Source: Rugalucina vietnamica
Lineage: Eukaryota; Mollusca; Bivalvia; Lucinida; Lucinidae
NCBI GenBank assembly: GCA_964017185.1
Contig: OZ024878.1
Span: forward strand, 216,501-280,500
Length of the DNA stretch: 64,000 nucleotides
Direction: 5' to 3'
Positions 10,067 through 22,185 of the stretch are shown one piece after another (position 1 is the first letter of the stretch; the number at the start of each line of letters is the position of its first letter). The translations under genes and the position numbers were made by a program. The notes under the pieces are model-generated. The model was not told the origin of the DNA and did not search any database. It saw only the letters and a list, made by a program, of their open reading frames with translations.

Positions 10067-11709
10067 TTACTGGTTTGTAATAGGCTTAGTATTAGGCTTG
10101 CGCTTAATAGGCATGCAGCAGCAATAGTTTGGTCGCATCCCCTTTTTCATCAATGCGCACCCTTTCCTCCCATAGCCGAACGTTGACATCCCGACTTTAT
10201 TGGGATCCACTTGTGGAGACGTTGGATTGGCTCGAAGTCTCGGATGGTTCTTCTTCACATGAAGTGCATCGAAGCAGGCGACACTGTAAAACAACATACA
10301 GTTGTAATGAATGAATTTTAGAAAATGCATGTATTACGTTTGGTCGTTGTGCAAAATAAACATCAATGGGAAGTAACAATGTACTTAAATTTATATCTTG
10401 CAGAAGGGAAAATTTCCAGGCGTGTATTTGAGCTTGAGAAATAGCATACGAGAGGAATTGCATGCCGTTCAACATCACTCTCTAAGGTCGCAATTCTACA
10501 GCCGTATACCAATTGTTCCGAAACTTGATCTTCTTAAAGACGTACGAGCGTAAACATACCTATTTCATGACGCTGTATGTTAATGAAAGAATGCGCCAAC
10601 ACTTGGCCCAACCCGGTTAGGTACACATGTACCGACCAACGGAATTAAGCTACCGCAATTTGTTGTAACTTAAAAACAACCCCTTCAAGTTAAGGAAACA
10701 ATATATGATGTCATTTAAAGTGCTCCACTCATTGGAATCCAAAACGCGTCTGATTATTTAAGATTAAGATTCAATGCGATAGATACTGTATTAATATTTG
10801 GTAGAATACAAATATGCTTGATGAGAAGTGTGCGCATATGGACATGTTTTTTTCGGAAATGACCAGGATGTGCGCTAATTGGAGCATTTGCGCTAATTAG
10901 AATGAATACGGTATTCAAAAGCTCGTAATTTGAAAGCAATAAACATGTATTAGTTAAAGCCATGTGAGGCAGCGATGATTTCCCGGATGAAATGCACAAC
11001 AAAATAGCCGGATGCAGTCACTTACGTGAGATACGTGTTATACGTTTGCGCCAATATCCCTGTTTTGGCCATTTGGCAGACCTTGTGGCAGGAGGGTCTA
11101 GGCCTTCTACAATCCCGTCGAATGGCGTGGGTCCATCCTTTTCTCTGTGATGCACAATACGCCTGGGCGACTTCATCGAAATAACTGTAGCTCAAACTGT
11201 AATATCTTACTCCAGACACCCCGGGGGTACTAGCTGCAATTCAGTGTTAAAAACTGTAGAAACAAAGAAAGTTATTTGAATGTTCATTTAACAGTATAAC
11301 TAAGCACTGTTATTGTCTTGATTTGCAGTTTCTGCTGTGATTTATTTCTATATATCCTGACTGAGTGTTTAATCTTTTTCTCTTTTGGTGTGTTTCATTT
11401 TGTTGCCAGCTGCATGGTCACATCGCATTGAAAGAGCAGGTTTTTCACGCAACGTATTATTTCTTGTAACGTCTATGTTAAATAATGTCATTTTCATTCA
11501 AGTGGTGCCTGGTTGGAATTATGTTTGATTACTGAACTTTCTTTTCTTACTTTAAGTCAACAAATATTAACTAAAAGATTTAACTAAGTTTATTGGCAGG
11601 TACATATTAATGAACAAGACCAGGTACTCATCCAAATTATAAACAAGACAAGGTACTCACCCAAAAGTACTGCAAACAGTATCAAACTGACAACGAAGGT
11701 AATTTTCAT
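10067..11709 (-). CDS. Secreted cysteine-rich protein, three exons
   Basis: A complete spliced gene can be read on the minus strand: exon 1 at 11709-11661, exon 2 at 11233-11026 and exon 3 at 10283-10067. Exon 1 begins at an ATG and encodes a signal peptide (MKITFVVSLILFAVLL), ending in phase 1 at a GTGAGT donor. Exon 2 follows a 'gaattgcag' acceptor, completes an Ala codon and ends in phase 2 at a GTAAGT donor. Exon 3 follows 'tgttgttttacag', completes a Thr codon and runs to TAA. The total is 474 nt, or 157 residues, with nine cysteines after the signal. Notable motifs are 'GWTHAIRRDC', 'SCHKVC', 'FDALHVKKNHPRL' and a C-terminal 'NYCCC'. Agreement of both junction phases makes a real gene very likely. 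It is presumably secreted. I do not recognise an experimentally defined family, though the motifs vaguely recall uncharacterised bivalve proteins. Introns are 427 and 742 bp. Confidence 0.8.
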
Positions 11710-11743
11710 TTTTGCGAATTAATTCTTGTAGTCCGTACGTCTG

Positions 11744-11750
11744 TATATAG
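11744..11750 (-). promoter_or_regulatory. Possible TATA box of the secreted-protein gene
   Basis: CTATATA on the minus strand lies 35 bp upstream of the ATG at 11709. A start site about 25-30 bp downstream would leave a very short leader. The position is suggestive only; a non-coding upstream exon cannot be excluded. Confidence 0.35.
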
Positions 11751-11791
11751 CAGAGATTCAAAGAGAAATGACAGAGATTCAAAGAGAAATG
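11751..11791. repeat. 21-bp promoter-proximal tandem duplication
   Basis: The 20-bp string CAGAGATTCAAAGAGAAATG occurs at 11751-11770 and again at 11772-11791, directly upstream of the TATA-like site of the secreted-protein gene. Confidence 0.85.
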
Positions 11792-11929
11792 CGCAGACAA
11801 CCTTGATGACGTGGATGTACCATCTGCTGCATCATGCTGCGCCCGTGATTACGTTTAGCATTCCTAGACTATTCAATATACAAAAGGACCAATGTTCCTG
11901 TAAACGCTCACCTGAGATCTGAGATATCT

Positions 11930-12232
11930 ACAAATTAACTTGTTCGACTATGATGGTCATATACATGTACATAGACCCAAGACAGGTACAGAATAACCAC
12001 TGAGATAAATTTATTTTTTAATTCATATATATTCTGTCCATTTTCTGATTTTTCCCCTTCAATGATATTAGAATAGTTTTCTGTATATATGACCTCGCAG
12101 TAAAATAGGACAAGATCATCAGAGGGTCATGATTTCAACACAAATTGTAAAAGTCATACTATCTAGTCTTAATCGCTACATGTCAAGTTTAGTTGCAGTT
12201 CCTGAGAAGGAGGTTTTTCAAAGGTTTTACTA
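11930..12232 (+). repeat. Repeat B, left part interrupted by the LINE
   Basis: Repeat B words such as 'aaaataggacaagatcatc' and 'agggtcatgatttc' run up to 12232 and resume at 15945. The repeat was present before the LINE inserted. Confidence 0.75.
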
Positions 12233-15200
12233 GGTCGTTAGTCTCTTACTAATGAGAAAGACCATCATTATTTCTTGTATGGGTTCGTGTGTGTTGGTGA
12301 GTTCTTTGAGGGCCGACATGGCCCATTCTAGCTCTAAACTGTCGGTTGCAAGTAGAGCAAGTCAGTGTCATGGAATCAGCTGATGGCCCGTTGGTATTGG
12401 CTTTGCGTTCTCTGCGCTTTCTTTCATCTTCACAGATTCTCTTTTTTCATAGAGAGCTGCTCCTTTGTTGATGAGACCTCGCCACTTTGATCGCTCCTGT
12501 GCAGTCTGTTCCCAAGACCCAATAGGTATGTCGAAATCCTTCAAAGAGGCTTTGAGGGTGTCTTTGTAGCGTTTCTTCTGGCCACCTTGATAGCACTTTC
12601 ACCCCTGTAGTTCTCCATATAAAACTTTCTTTGGAAGTCGCTCATCAGACATTCTTATAACATGGGCAGTCCACCTTAGCTGTGCTAGCTTTAAGACAGT
12701 ATGAATGCTTTGCATCCCTGCTTTCTTCAGGAGTCTGTGTCTGAAATCTTGTCTTGCCATTTGATTTTCAACAGCTTTCTCAAACAGCTCAAGTGGAAAT
12801 GGTTAAGTCTCTTTGCATGACTCTGGTATACTGTTCAGGGGTCACATGCATACAAGAGGGTTGGCGGTACCATAGCCTTGTAGAGTTTCAGCATGGTGTC
12901 AAGCTTGATTCCATTTCGCTCCCAGACATTTGCACGGAGTCTTCCAAAAGCCACACTGGCTTTTGCAATTCTTGCAGTGACCTCATCATCAATGTGCACT
13001 GCTCTGGAAAGAGTGCTTCCCAGGTAGGTAAATTTATCAACCACTTTCAGTTTTTGTCCATTCACAGTGATGTTTGTTTCATTGTACGGTTTTCCAGGTG
13101 CTGGTTGGTGTACAACCTCTGTCTTTTTGTGCTGATTGTGAGATCATAGTTATCACATGACTGTGAGACTTGATCCATGGCCCTTTGCATTTTGCCTCTG
13201 AGCTGTTATTCTTATCGATATCATCTGCATAGAAGAGCTCATCTAGCACATCATTCTGCACCTTAGTTTTGGCTTGCAACCTTCTTGGGTTGAACATATT
13301 GCCATCAAAACGGTACCTGATTGGAAAACCAGTGTCACTCTCCTAAAAAGCATCCATGAGCATGGCAGAAATAATAATGCTGAACAGTGTTGGTGCAATA
13401 ACACAGCCCTGTTTGACCCCATTCGTTACCCCCAAGGGTTCGGAGAACTCTCCATCATTTTGCACACGTGTTTGCATGCCATCATGAAATTGCCGCACCA
13501 TTGCTATGAATCTGGGTGGACAGCCAAACTTGGCCATGATTTTCCAGTCCATCACGACTAACTGTGTCAAAAGCTTTGGTGATGTCGACAAACGTCATGG
13601 TCTACATGCTGTTCTTGGTATTTCTCCTGAAGCTGTCTTGCTGTGAAGATCATGTCCATTGTCACTTGGTCTTTTCTGAATCCACATTGACTTTCTGGGA
13701 TTAGTTTTTTAAGATCAAAATGAACATTCACGCGGCTCAATAAAAATTTTGCAAGTATCTTCCCAGCAATCCATCGGAGGGAAATGCCTCTGTGGTTGTC
13801 ACAGGCTTGTGGATTTCCTTTCCGCTTGTATGGGTGGATAATGGATGCATCCTTAAATTCTTGTGGAAAAGCCTCCTTCCTCTACATACTGTGAAACAAC
13901 TCTGTCAGTTTTTCTGCAATGGGTAGCCCCCCGGCCTTATAAACCTCTGCAGGAATTGCATCTGCACCTTTAGCTTTCCCAGATGACAGTTGTTGATCTG
14001 CTTTTCTTGTTTCCATGACGGTTGTAAATTCATCTAACAAAACATTGCACTCTATCTGTGGATTTCTGTAGATTGCATCCTCATTGATGCTTGATGTCGA
14101 TTCAGCACACTATTGAAATGTGCTGCCCACCTTTTCAAGATAGCATCTTTATCTGTGAGAAGAGTGATTTCATCTACACTGAGCAATGTGGTGGCTCCAG
14201 AACTCTTTGGGCCATAAATGGTTTTCAGTGCATCATGAAATTTCTCCATGTCCTTTCTGTCCGCAAAAGACTGAATTTCTTGTTTTCTTCCTCAGCAAGG
14301 AATCTTGCATGTCCCTAAGCTTGGTCTGGACTGTCTTACAAATGTTGCTGTAGGCTGTTTTCTTGGATACTGAGCTAGTATCATCTTGATGTGCCTTGTG
14401 CAATCGGTGTTTTTCTTCAAGAAGCCTCTGAATTTCATCATCATTCTCATCAAACCAGTCTTGATGTTTGCGAGATGGATGACTTAAGGTAGTAGCAGCT
14501 GAAGAATGAACTGTTTTATGGAAAACTGTCCAGTTTTCTTCCGGGTTCTCTGAACTGAGATTGATTGCATCCAGTTGTTTGCTGATGTCCGTAAAGAAAG
14601 CTTGTCTCATGATGTCTTGATTCAGCTTTGAGACATCCAGTCTGTTAGGAGCTTTCTTGCCTTGAGGTCGCCTCGCAGGCTGGATTCTTAGGTTGAGTTT
14701 GCTGACAACCAGTCTATGATCTGTCCAGCAGTCTGCACCGAACACATAGTCCTTGTCACTCTGACATCCTGCCTGTCTGTTCTCCGCAATATGACATAGT
14801 CTAGAAGCAAGAGGCCATTTCTGTTGCACTTTCCATCACCTTCTGGACCTATAACTCCTTCCCAGGTTTGGTGGTCTGTACTAACTCTGGCATTAAAGTC
14901 GCCAAGAAGGATAAGCTTGTCTGTACGGGGTGTTGCAGAAATAACGTCGTCTAAGTCATTATAGAGCTTTAATGTTCGCACATTCCAGCCAATCCTCAAA
15001 GAGATTATCTTTCTTTGTTTTTTTTTTTCTTATTATTTCGACCGCTATAGAGGGATACCCGCTGATCGCGGTTAACCAGCCAGGGGGTTTGAAGCAGGCA
15101 ATTGTTTAGGGCACCTTTTCTAGCCACTTCCATATACTACGGGGTAGAACGGTGCGGTCCTAAATAGGTCTGCTCAGTCGCTCAGCCGACTGCCGAATCC

Positions 15201-15944
15201 CGCTTACTGCTTCTCCTCACGGAAAACAACCAAATAGAACTGAGTCGCCTGCGTGCAGGTCTGCAACTACAGCTCCCAGTGTATCCTACAGCTGCTGCTT
15301 TGCCACTTGCCCATCGCCACATAACTTTTGTTAGTATATGGGTGCATGTGAGGTGAAGTTGTTGTGTATGCAAATGATTGTGTGTTGAGAAATAAGATGA
15401 CGTACGCTATGAAATTGGATTATAGTGAGGAAGAGGTGCGCAGCGTCAACCTTACCCAACTGTGCCCAGAGGCAAGACACAGGTCAAGACGTCTGAAGTT
15501 GGGTTTGGATGTAGTGGATGACCATAACATCTTTAGTGCCTTGTTACGCTCTGCATGTTCCACAACATGTTGCTGTATCGCTTTCTGAACCGTTGAAACA
15601 GATTATTTCTTCCGTTCCGTCTACCGAAACAGTCTTTGTATATCTGGACTAGGCATATCCAGACATACAGATTTTATTTTGGAATAAACTTTTCCTAGAT
15701 GAATTGCTGGCCACAGCTGAAGAGCTTCATTTACCCTTCCTTAGGCTTTGTTTAGAGACATGTAAACTCCGAGGAGAACTGTCAACCAAAACTAATGAGT
15801 TCCCCCTGCCCAACTAGATTTTGTGTAGTGAACTAGCAAACTCCTAGATGGGTTGCCGTCCAAGGCTAACGAGCCCCATCTGCACCGCATGACAACAGGT
15901 AGTACCGATTACATGATACAGTAGCAATTAATCTGACCTGACTG
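12233..15944 (-). mobile_element. Near-full-length, degenerate LINE with 12-bp target duplication
   Basis: This non-LTR retrotransposon copy lies on the minus strand between direct repeats of AAGGTTTTACTA (12221-12232 and 15945-15956). From the 5' side, 15944 to about 15000 is untranslated and leader sequence. The endonuclease follows at about 14999-14690 ('LLGDFNARV', 'DYVILRRTDRQDVR'), then a linker at 14829-14233 and reverse transcriptase at about 14250-12835. RT motifs include 'TNGVKQGC' and the catalytic 'FYADD'. The end is a CCHH-finger-like tail ('CSTCNRQF') with a stop at 12251-12249. At least two deletions hit the endonuclease (after 'WNVRTL' and after 'NGLLLL'), and many frameshifts break the RT. 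It is dead. The family is the one often labelled craniofacial-development-protein-2-like or jockey-like in animals; the exact clade was not determined. Confidence 0.9.
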
Positions 15945-17290
15945 AAGGTTTTACTACATGTATATATGGGCATGGCGCCCATCTTGGTCATGTGGTCTGA
16001 TTGATTTATATTTTGCATTGGATCCTCCTTCATACAGATGCTTTCTATAAAACTTGACTTTGATTAGCCAAGCGGTTTTAGAAAAGCAGATCTTTGAATG
16101 TTATGGTTATATACATGTATACTTCTCCGGGGTGGGGGCAGACCAGCCTTGGGTCCAAATGCTTTTCAGAATCTTAAATCTCCCGTTCATTTGCCCATTT
16201 TTCTGCGAGTTTAACCCTTTAAATGACATTTTAACAATTTTCCCAATTTAAAAGCATATGCAAACTATAATGACATTGCCGTAAAATAGGTCCATGTAAT
16301 CTCAGGGTCATGATTTATACAGACTTTATAGATCTCTATTCCCTTGTGCTTCATGCTAAGTTTCAAAATCATAGGTCTCCTGGTTCTAAAGATAAAGTTT
16401 TTAAAGGATTTTGCTGTTTATAGCCATGGCGGCTATCTTGGTTAATATGTGACCTTGACCCTTTATACAAATTCCATTTTTGCTTCCTATTAATGCTCCA
16501 CAAAAAGTTTTGCTTTGATTGGCCAAGCAGTTTCAGAGAAGATGTTTGAATATTACTGTCATATACACTTATATAGCCCCGGGGCAGGAGCAGACACTCA
16601 ATGGGGACACAACTGTTCATAAACATGAATCGTCTGTCCATTATGCATAGTACCAGCAAGGTTTTACATTTTACTAATTTCCCCATTCAAATACATTGAC
16701 GATCTTTGTTGACCTTGCTGTAAAATAAGGTCATCCCAGGTTCATGACTTATACAAACTTTGTAAAGCTCAATTGTCTGATGCTTCAGGCCAAATGTCAA
16801 AATCATTGGCCTTCTGGTTCTGTAGATTTTGTTTGCTATTTATGGCCATGGCATTCATGTTGGTCATGTGACCTTAATCATTAATACAAACTTTCATTCC
16901 CCCCTCCTAGCGCTGCTCCACATGAAGTTTGGCTTTGATTAGCCAAGCGGCTTCAGAGAAGAATCTTTCTGAATATTATGGCAATATTAAAATTTACATG
17001 TATATTGCCCCAGGGTGGGTGCAGACCCGCCCCTTGGGATTAAATATTTACAATATCGTAAATGTTTAGCCCATTTGCCTATTTCCTTCAAGTTTTTTTT
17101 CTTCAAGTGACATTTTAATAATTTTCCCCATTCAAATACATGGGGTACCAAAGTTGACCCTGTCGTAAAAATAGGTCAGGATCATCCCAGGGTCATGATT
17201 TATACAAACTTTGTAGAACACCATTGCCAGATGCTTCATGCAAAGGCTCAAAATTATAGGCCTTCTTGTTTTAAATAAGAGTTTTAAATG
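15945..17290 (+). repeat. Repeat B tandem array, about three units of ~430 bp
   Basis: Successive units start near the 'ccatggcg..catcttggt(c/t)' words at about 15970, 16425 and 16845. Each carries 'tttgattggccaagc', 'agaagat.tttgaatatta', 'ccc.ggg..gggg.cagac' and 'tgatttatacaaactttgta'. Unit length varies from about 415 to 455 bp. Open frames across the units are not conserved between them, so the array looks non-coding. Confidence 0.8.
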
Positions 17291-17480
17291 AAAATATATA
17301 TACGTGCATATACTTGTTAAATGAAAATAACTAGAAAGTTTTGTTACAATTGAATTTGAATACATGTACATGTAGTTCCAGAAACTACCACTAAGCAAGG
17401 TTGAAACAATGCACATGGAGATCAAGACACTACCACAGAATACATAAGGCAGAAAAAAGGCTCGAAGATCAAGATTTCGT

Positions 17481-17481
<1 letters not shown>
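17291..17481. other. Short spacer
   Basis: No recognisable feature lies between repeat B and the poly(T) tract. Confidence 0.4.
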
Positions 17482-17539
<58 letters not shown>

Positions 17540-17620
17540 ACCTCGGTTTTTGCAGTGAGAATTTCATTTTGATTGTGCCATTTTCTGATCATTGTCTACT
17601 TTAACTTTTTTCTTTTATGG
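17482..17620 (+). repeat. Poly(T) tract of 56 followed by a repeat A tail
   Basis: An uninterrupted run of T occupies 17482-17537. It is followed by 'cacctcggtttttgcagtg' and 'gattgtgcca..ttctgatc', which match the 3' portion of repeat A. A poly(T) next to a truncated copy may be a retroposition tail in the opposite orientation. Confidence 0.7.
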
Positions 17621-17699
17621 AGAATTTCTTTCCAGCATCACTCATTAGGTAAACGTCGATGAAAAAAATACTTACTTGAACCAAAACTTTATACAGAAA

Positions 17700-18280
17700 A
17701 ACTCGGGTGTGTTTATAGGATGGCTAGGTCCGGCGTTCGTCTGTCGTCCGTTCGTTCGTCGTCAGTCGTCCGTCCGTCGTCTGTCAAACAAAATATTCTC
17801 CTCTGAAACCGCTGAGCAAATCAAATCACATTTCATGTGATGCATCCTTAAAAAGTGGGAACGAAAGTTTGTATAAATGGTCCAGGTCACATACCAAGAT
17901 GGCCGCCATGGCTATAAAAAGCAAAAGCCCTTAAAATTGTCTTCTTCAGATCCAGAAGGCCTAAGATTTTGAAACTTGGCATAAAGCGTCAGGGAGAGGA
18001 GCTCTACAAAGTTTGTATCAATAATGACCTATTTTATAGCAAGGTCAACTTGGATCGCCAAAGCATTTGAATGGAGAAAAGAGTAAAATGTAGTGAATGT
18101 AAACTTGCCGGGAGTATGCAAATGAACAGGAGATTTATGAATATGATAAACATTGTCCCAAAAGCGTTGTCTGCCCTTGCCCCGGGCTATATATTTGAAT
18201 TTGACCATAATATTCAAACATTTTTGAAACCTCTTGGCCAATCAAAGCCAAACGCCTACCTCGCTTGCTTTTCTTGAGTT
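17700..18280 (-). repeat. Repeat B, minus-strand copy
   Basis: Reverse-complement words of repeat B are clear: 'cacataccaagatggcc', 'aaacttggcataaagc' and 'ctcttggccaatcaaagcc'. The left edge at 17735-17790 has alternating 'gtcgtccgtccgtcgtc' steps, the counterpart of the GGACGGACG steps near the other end of the family. Confidence 0.75.
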
Positions 18281-18307
18281 TATTATTTATTCAATATCTT
18301 AAATATG

Positions 18308-18510
18308 TGGTGCTTAGCCAGACACAGAGAACGCAAAGCCAATACAAGTTGGCCACCAGAAGATTCCACGACATCAACTTGCTCTACTTGCAACTGACAG
18401 TTTAGGGCTAGAATTGGACTAGTCAGCCATCAAAGAAATCACCAACACACACGAGCATATTCAAAAAATAATGATGGTCTTTCTCATTAGTGAGAGACGC
18501 ATTTTTTCTC
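18308..18510 (+). mobile_element. LINE 3' end fragment
   Basis: This matches the reverse complement of 12245-12440. It includes the finger codons for 'LLYLQL' in place of 'CSTCNR' and the shared tail 'aataatgatggtctttctc'. It is a heavily 5'-truncated copy of the same LINE family, with the cysteine codons changed, so it is non-functional. Confidence 0.85.
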
Positions 18511-19325
18511 TCTAAAAAGTAGCAATATATGAATTCAAGTTTTGGTCGTATACTCACCTCAAGGATTAACCCTTTTCAATACGAACACACCGGAGTGTAC
18601 AATGTGCACCTCCCAAGAATAATCAGAAAATTATAAATGGGATTAAGAAGAAAACAAACAAAAAACAATGTTATAATGTATTTCTCCAATGGGAATAGAC
18701 CTGCCCTTTAGTCCAATAGCCATCAGCATAACATGGAAGATGGTGCCACATAAAATTTTATATTGGTTTCCAGTTTACTAGGCCATGCTGGTTCTGAAAC
18801 TGCATGATGCTACCCTGGCATCATTCAGCGCATTGGAAAATTCAAGATGGCGTCCAAGACGGTCGCCATAAACAAGAAAACAACATCTCAGAGTTGCAAA
18901 TTCCTTGCTCTGTGTTTGAAATGCTCATAATAACAATGCGCCAAGATGGAGACGAAGAAGGCCACCATAATCATAATAATATATAAGTGCATAATCTCTG
19001 ATTGAATCAGCATTCCAGAGCGGCATTTTCAAAATGTTTTGTAATTAAATGTTCAATGTATGCTGTAAACGGCAGAATGAAGTGTGTTTTTGTATTATAT
19101 TTGACCTAACATTATAACAAAGAGGCAAGATGGTAACAATGATGACCACCGTGCTCGTAATGTGATTTTTGTGTCCATACTATGTAAATGTAGGGTATAA
19201 GGGGCCATACATTACACGGACATGTTCACGTTATGTTAAATAATTTATTAAAAGTATTTACCAACTTCAAGGAAATGCAACTTATCAATATACTGTAGCG
19301 TTAAGCTGCCCCAGCTAAAATGATT
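18511..19325. other. Spacer without recognised features
   Basis: I see no exon or element ends. The word 'cacaccggagtgta' near 18589 recalls the ends of the TIR element at 29627, but no second end was located. Confidence 0.35.
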
Positions 19326-19562
19326 TGAGCCCTGACGCGAGAAAACCGGTCTTCGGGGTTTCCGACCAGACCTGACACAAACCGACCTGTTCAGTCACAG
19401 AAGCTGGCTACAAGCTTGAAATTTCGGATTTAAGAAGAAGGGAAACAATACTATCTGTGTAGCGAAAACAAAGGCGCTGATCAGTTTCGCAGTTACTGCG
19501 AAGCTGGTCTGCGTCTTTGTTTTCGCTTAGGCAAAATGCCGGTTTTCTCACGATGCGGTTCA
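19326..19562 (-). mobile_element. Hairpin MITE, copy 2
   Basis: The ends are TGAGCCCTGACGCGAGAAAA and its degenerate complement, with TT on both sides. The 65-bp palindrome lies at 19462-19526, nearer the right end, so the orientation is opposite to copy 1. The length is 237 bp. Confidence 0.85.
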
Positions 19563-20099
19563 TTTTATAACATGTTTACCATGTTTATCATCATATCAGC
19601 TGTTAGTTAAGTAATTAAATTTACAAAAAAAAATCACCTTCAACTGATTGATTTGCTGAAAAACATGTCTGCCAGACGACAGTGAAACATGTGTGTCGTG
19701 TCATTATTAATGATTTCTTACATGTCACCTTGGTCACAGTAACCTAACTCGGTGGCTTTACTGTCGAGGACAGTCTAATTATTGTATACAAGAAGTACAT
19801 GTAGCTGCTCAATCTATAAAACCTCACATCTGCATGTACATGTAGCTATTAATTCAACATTTTGATGTCAATTGTTCGGGATTACTACGAAATTATATTT
19901 AAAATAATAAACAGAAATATATTTTTATAATAAATTATAATACATGGTATGGTTCTATCTCAGATGGCTAACCGCATGAAGTACCGACTGAAACCGAAAT
20001 GTAACGGAATGTAGGTTGGTTGTGCAACCCCTACCAAATCGCCCAATGGTTTAGAATAATATATATTTCTCTGCGACAATTGTCTGTTCTCAATATATT

Positions 20100-20168
20100 T
20101 GTTATCATCATGAGGTACAAGTAGGCAACGGTCAGGAAAATGTGCAATCAGTAAAAGATTCCGAAATC
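20100..20168 (-). repeat. Repeat A fragment
   Basis: 'gaggtacaagtaggcaacgg' followed by 'caggaaaatgtgcaatcag' corresponds to the terminal part of repeat A on the minus strand. It abuts repeat B. Confidence 0.6.
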
Positions 20169-20745
20169 GGTCCACCGGGACCTATGAAAAAAACGGTGTT
20201 TACTCTTTATGAGTGGCCATATTTCCACATGAAGCTTGGCTTTGATTGGACAAGCGGTTTCTGGGAAAACTGAGACTCGGTCTAGATATGACATTGGCCT
20301 TAAATACTCATGTAAACTCATTAACCCAATGAGTTGTCTGCATCTACAATTTTTTTTAAATCCAATGTTTGCACGTTTTCCCGGCATTAAAAAAAACCTT
20401 TGTGACCATATCTGATCCTTGCTCTAAAATATGTCAAGGTCAACCCAAGGTCATTATTTATATAACGTGATAGGCCAGAGTCACCAATGCTATATACCAA
20501 GTTACGATCCAGCAGTTCCTGAAAAAAGATTTTAAGGTTTAATCATATACGGGCATGGCATTTGTTGTGTGCCCTTAACTATTTTTACAAACTTCGGTTC
20601 CCAATTCATGAGGATGATCCACATGAAGTTTGGCTTTGATTGGCCAAGCGGTTTCAGAGTCTTTGGAAATAGTGGATGACGGGCGAGGGAGATCGGACGC
20701 CGGAGGATGTTTATACCATAAGCTCACCATGTGAGCTTGACGGCT
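20169..20745 (+). repeat. Repeat B copy
   Basis: Words include 'ggctttgattggccaagcgg' and 'aaggtcaacccaaggtcat'. The copy terminates with 'ataagctcaccatgtgagc', a hairpin, and then 'ttgacggctagta'. The terminal hairpin followed by CTAG is reminiscent of a Helitron 3' end, but other copies differ, so this is weak. Confidence 0.7.
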
Positions 20746-21943
20746 AGTAATAGATCGGAGCTACATGTAACCTTAGACATATCAAAAGTTAGGAAGCATG
20801 TGTAGTAGCACATGAAAGGTAATTCATGGTGCCAAGCAGCTTCTCAGGTTTACATACGAAGTGAATGTGTTTGTTATAATTAGACCATTATAGCGAGATC
20901 TGCCGAGACACCATCTAGATCTCTCGCATGTGACGCTTTGATAGCCAAAATCGATTAATCCCGTATTCATGAGAACATATGATACCTTATAATATCAATA
21001 TAATAGTGTTTTCCAAAATTTGTTTACATAAACTTAAGAAATAAAAAAGCAATAAAACTTTGGTTCACCAAAACATGCTTTGTAATGCAAGTCTGAGGTG
21101 TTATTTTAAAAACTTTTTGTATAAAGGCAATATCTAAACGTCAAATTGCAGCAGGTTGGGCCACTATGTAGCTTACGTATGCTTAATGGCGTTCGCATAA
21201 CCACACTGACCTGCAGTAGCACACACTGTAACTATGAGCAATAAATGTCATATTTGAACCAAAACCAATATTTTGTCTCCGAAACTGCAGATATAACCAT
21301 TGATCTGTTGATAACATTAGGTTATGATATTGGGACGCTTTACGTCACCAACGTATATGGGGAAAAATGAGTTATGCCAGTAAACGTTTAGTCGACTTGC
21401 GTTATATTCGATACAATGATAATTTATGCACAAATTATGACCTCTGAACGGTTAGACGCCAATAAAACGTCCATAGTAACGTCAAAATCCAATATTCTAC
21501 ATTTTTAAAGATTTCCATTACATTATTCAATTTATCTGATTTAAAAAGATCAATTGCAAAACTTTAGATTACAGTGCTCAAATAGATTGTTTACTCAACT
21601 CAGATTATCCGTCTTGCTCCTTTACTCCACGTCATATGCTTTTTAACGAACGACAAAACAAACGCTCCGGTGACCCATTTCTACGGTATTACTGACGTCA
21701 CTTCTGCTGCAAAGGCGTGTTGTGTTGTAGCCTCGTTCGATTTACACCGTTTAAGCACAAATGTGGCTCCTATGATAGTTAAATACTAATCCCCTACGGT
21801 CAAGCTTCATCTGTAAACTATTCTGATTCTGATCCTGAGTGACGGGCTTTCTTTCGTCTGGGCTACATTAATATTCTTCATTAACTTTTCGTAACATGCA
21901 CAAAGAAACCAATACGCCCAAACAATATGTCGACAAAATAATT
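20746..21943. other. Spacer without recognised features
   Basis: There is no recognisable coding, tandem or inverted structure. All open frames here are shorter than 70 codons. Confidence 0.4.
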
Positions 21944-22185
21944 TGAGCCTGTGCATGAGGAAACCAACAATTTGGGTTTCCGACCATGTCCGACACATAT
22001 CGGGCTGTACAGTCACAGAAGATGGTTAGAGGCTGGAAATTAAATTTTGGATTTAGAAAGTAGAGGAATTGTACTATCCATGTAGCAAAAACAAAGGCGC
22101 TGATAAGCTTCGCAGTTACTGCTAAGCTGATCTGCGCCTTTGTTTACGCCTATGCAGATTGTTGGTTTTCCCATGCGTCGGCTCA
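21944..22185 (-). mobile_element. Hairpin MITE, copy 3
   Basis: The ends are TGAGCCTGTGCATGAGGAAA and the complement ending GCGTCGGCTCA, with TT flanks. The palindrome lies at 22085-22149 and has a few mismatches. The orientation matches copy 2, and the length is 242 bp. Confidence 0.85.

Noticed and set aside
16369-16686. 105-codon minus frame in repeat B
   Set aside because: Other units of the same repeat carry stops in this frame.
20680-20745. Helitron 3' terminus
   Set aside because: A hairpin followed by CTAG is present, but other repeat B ends do not conserve it and no Rep/helicase sequence was seen.
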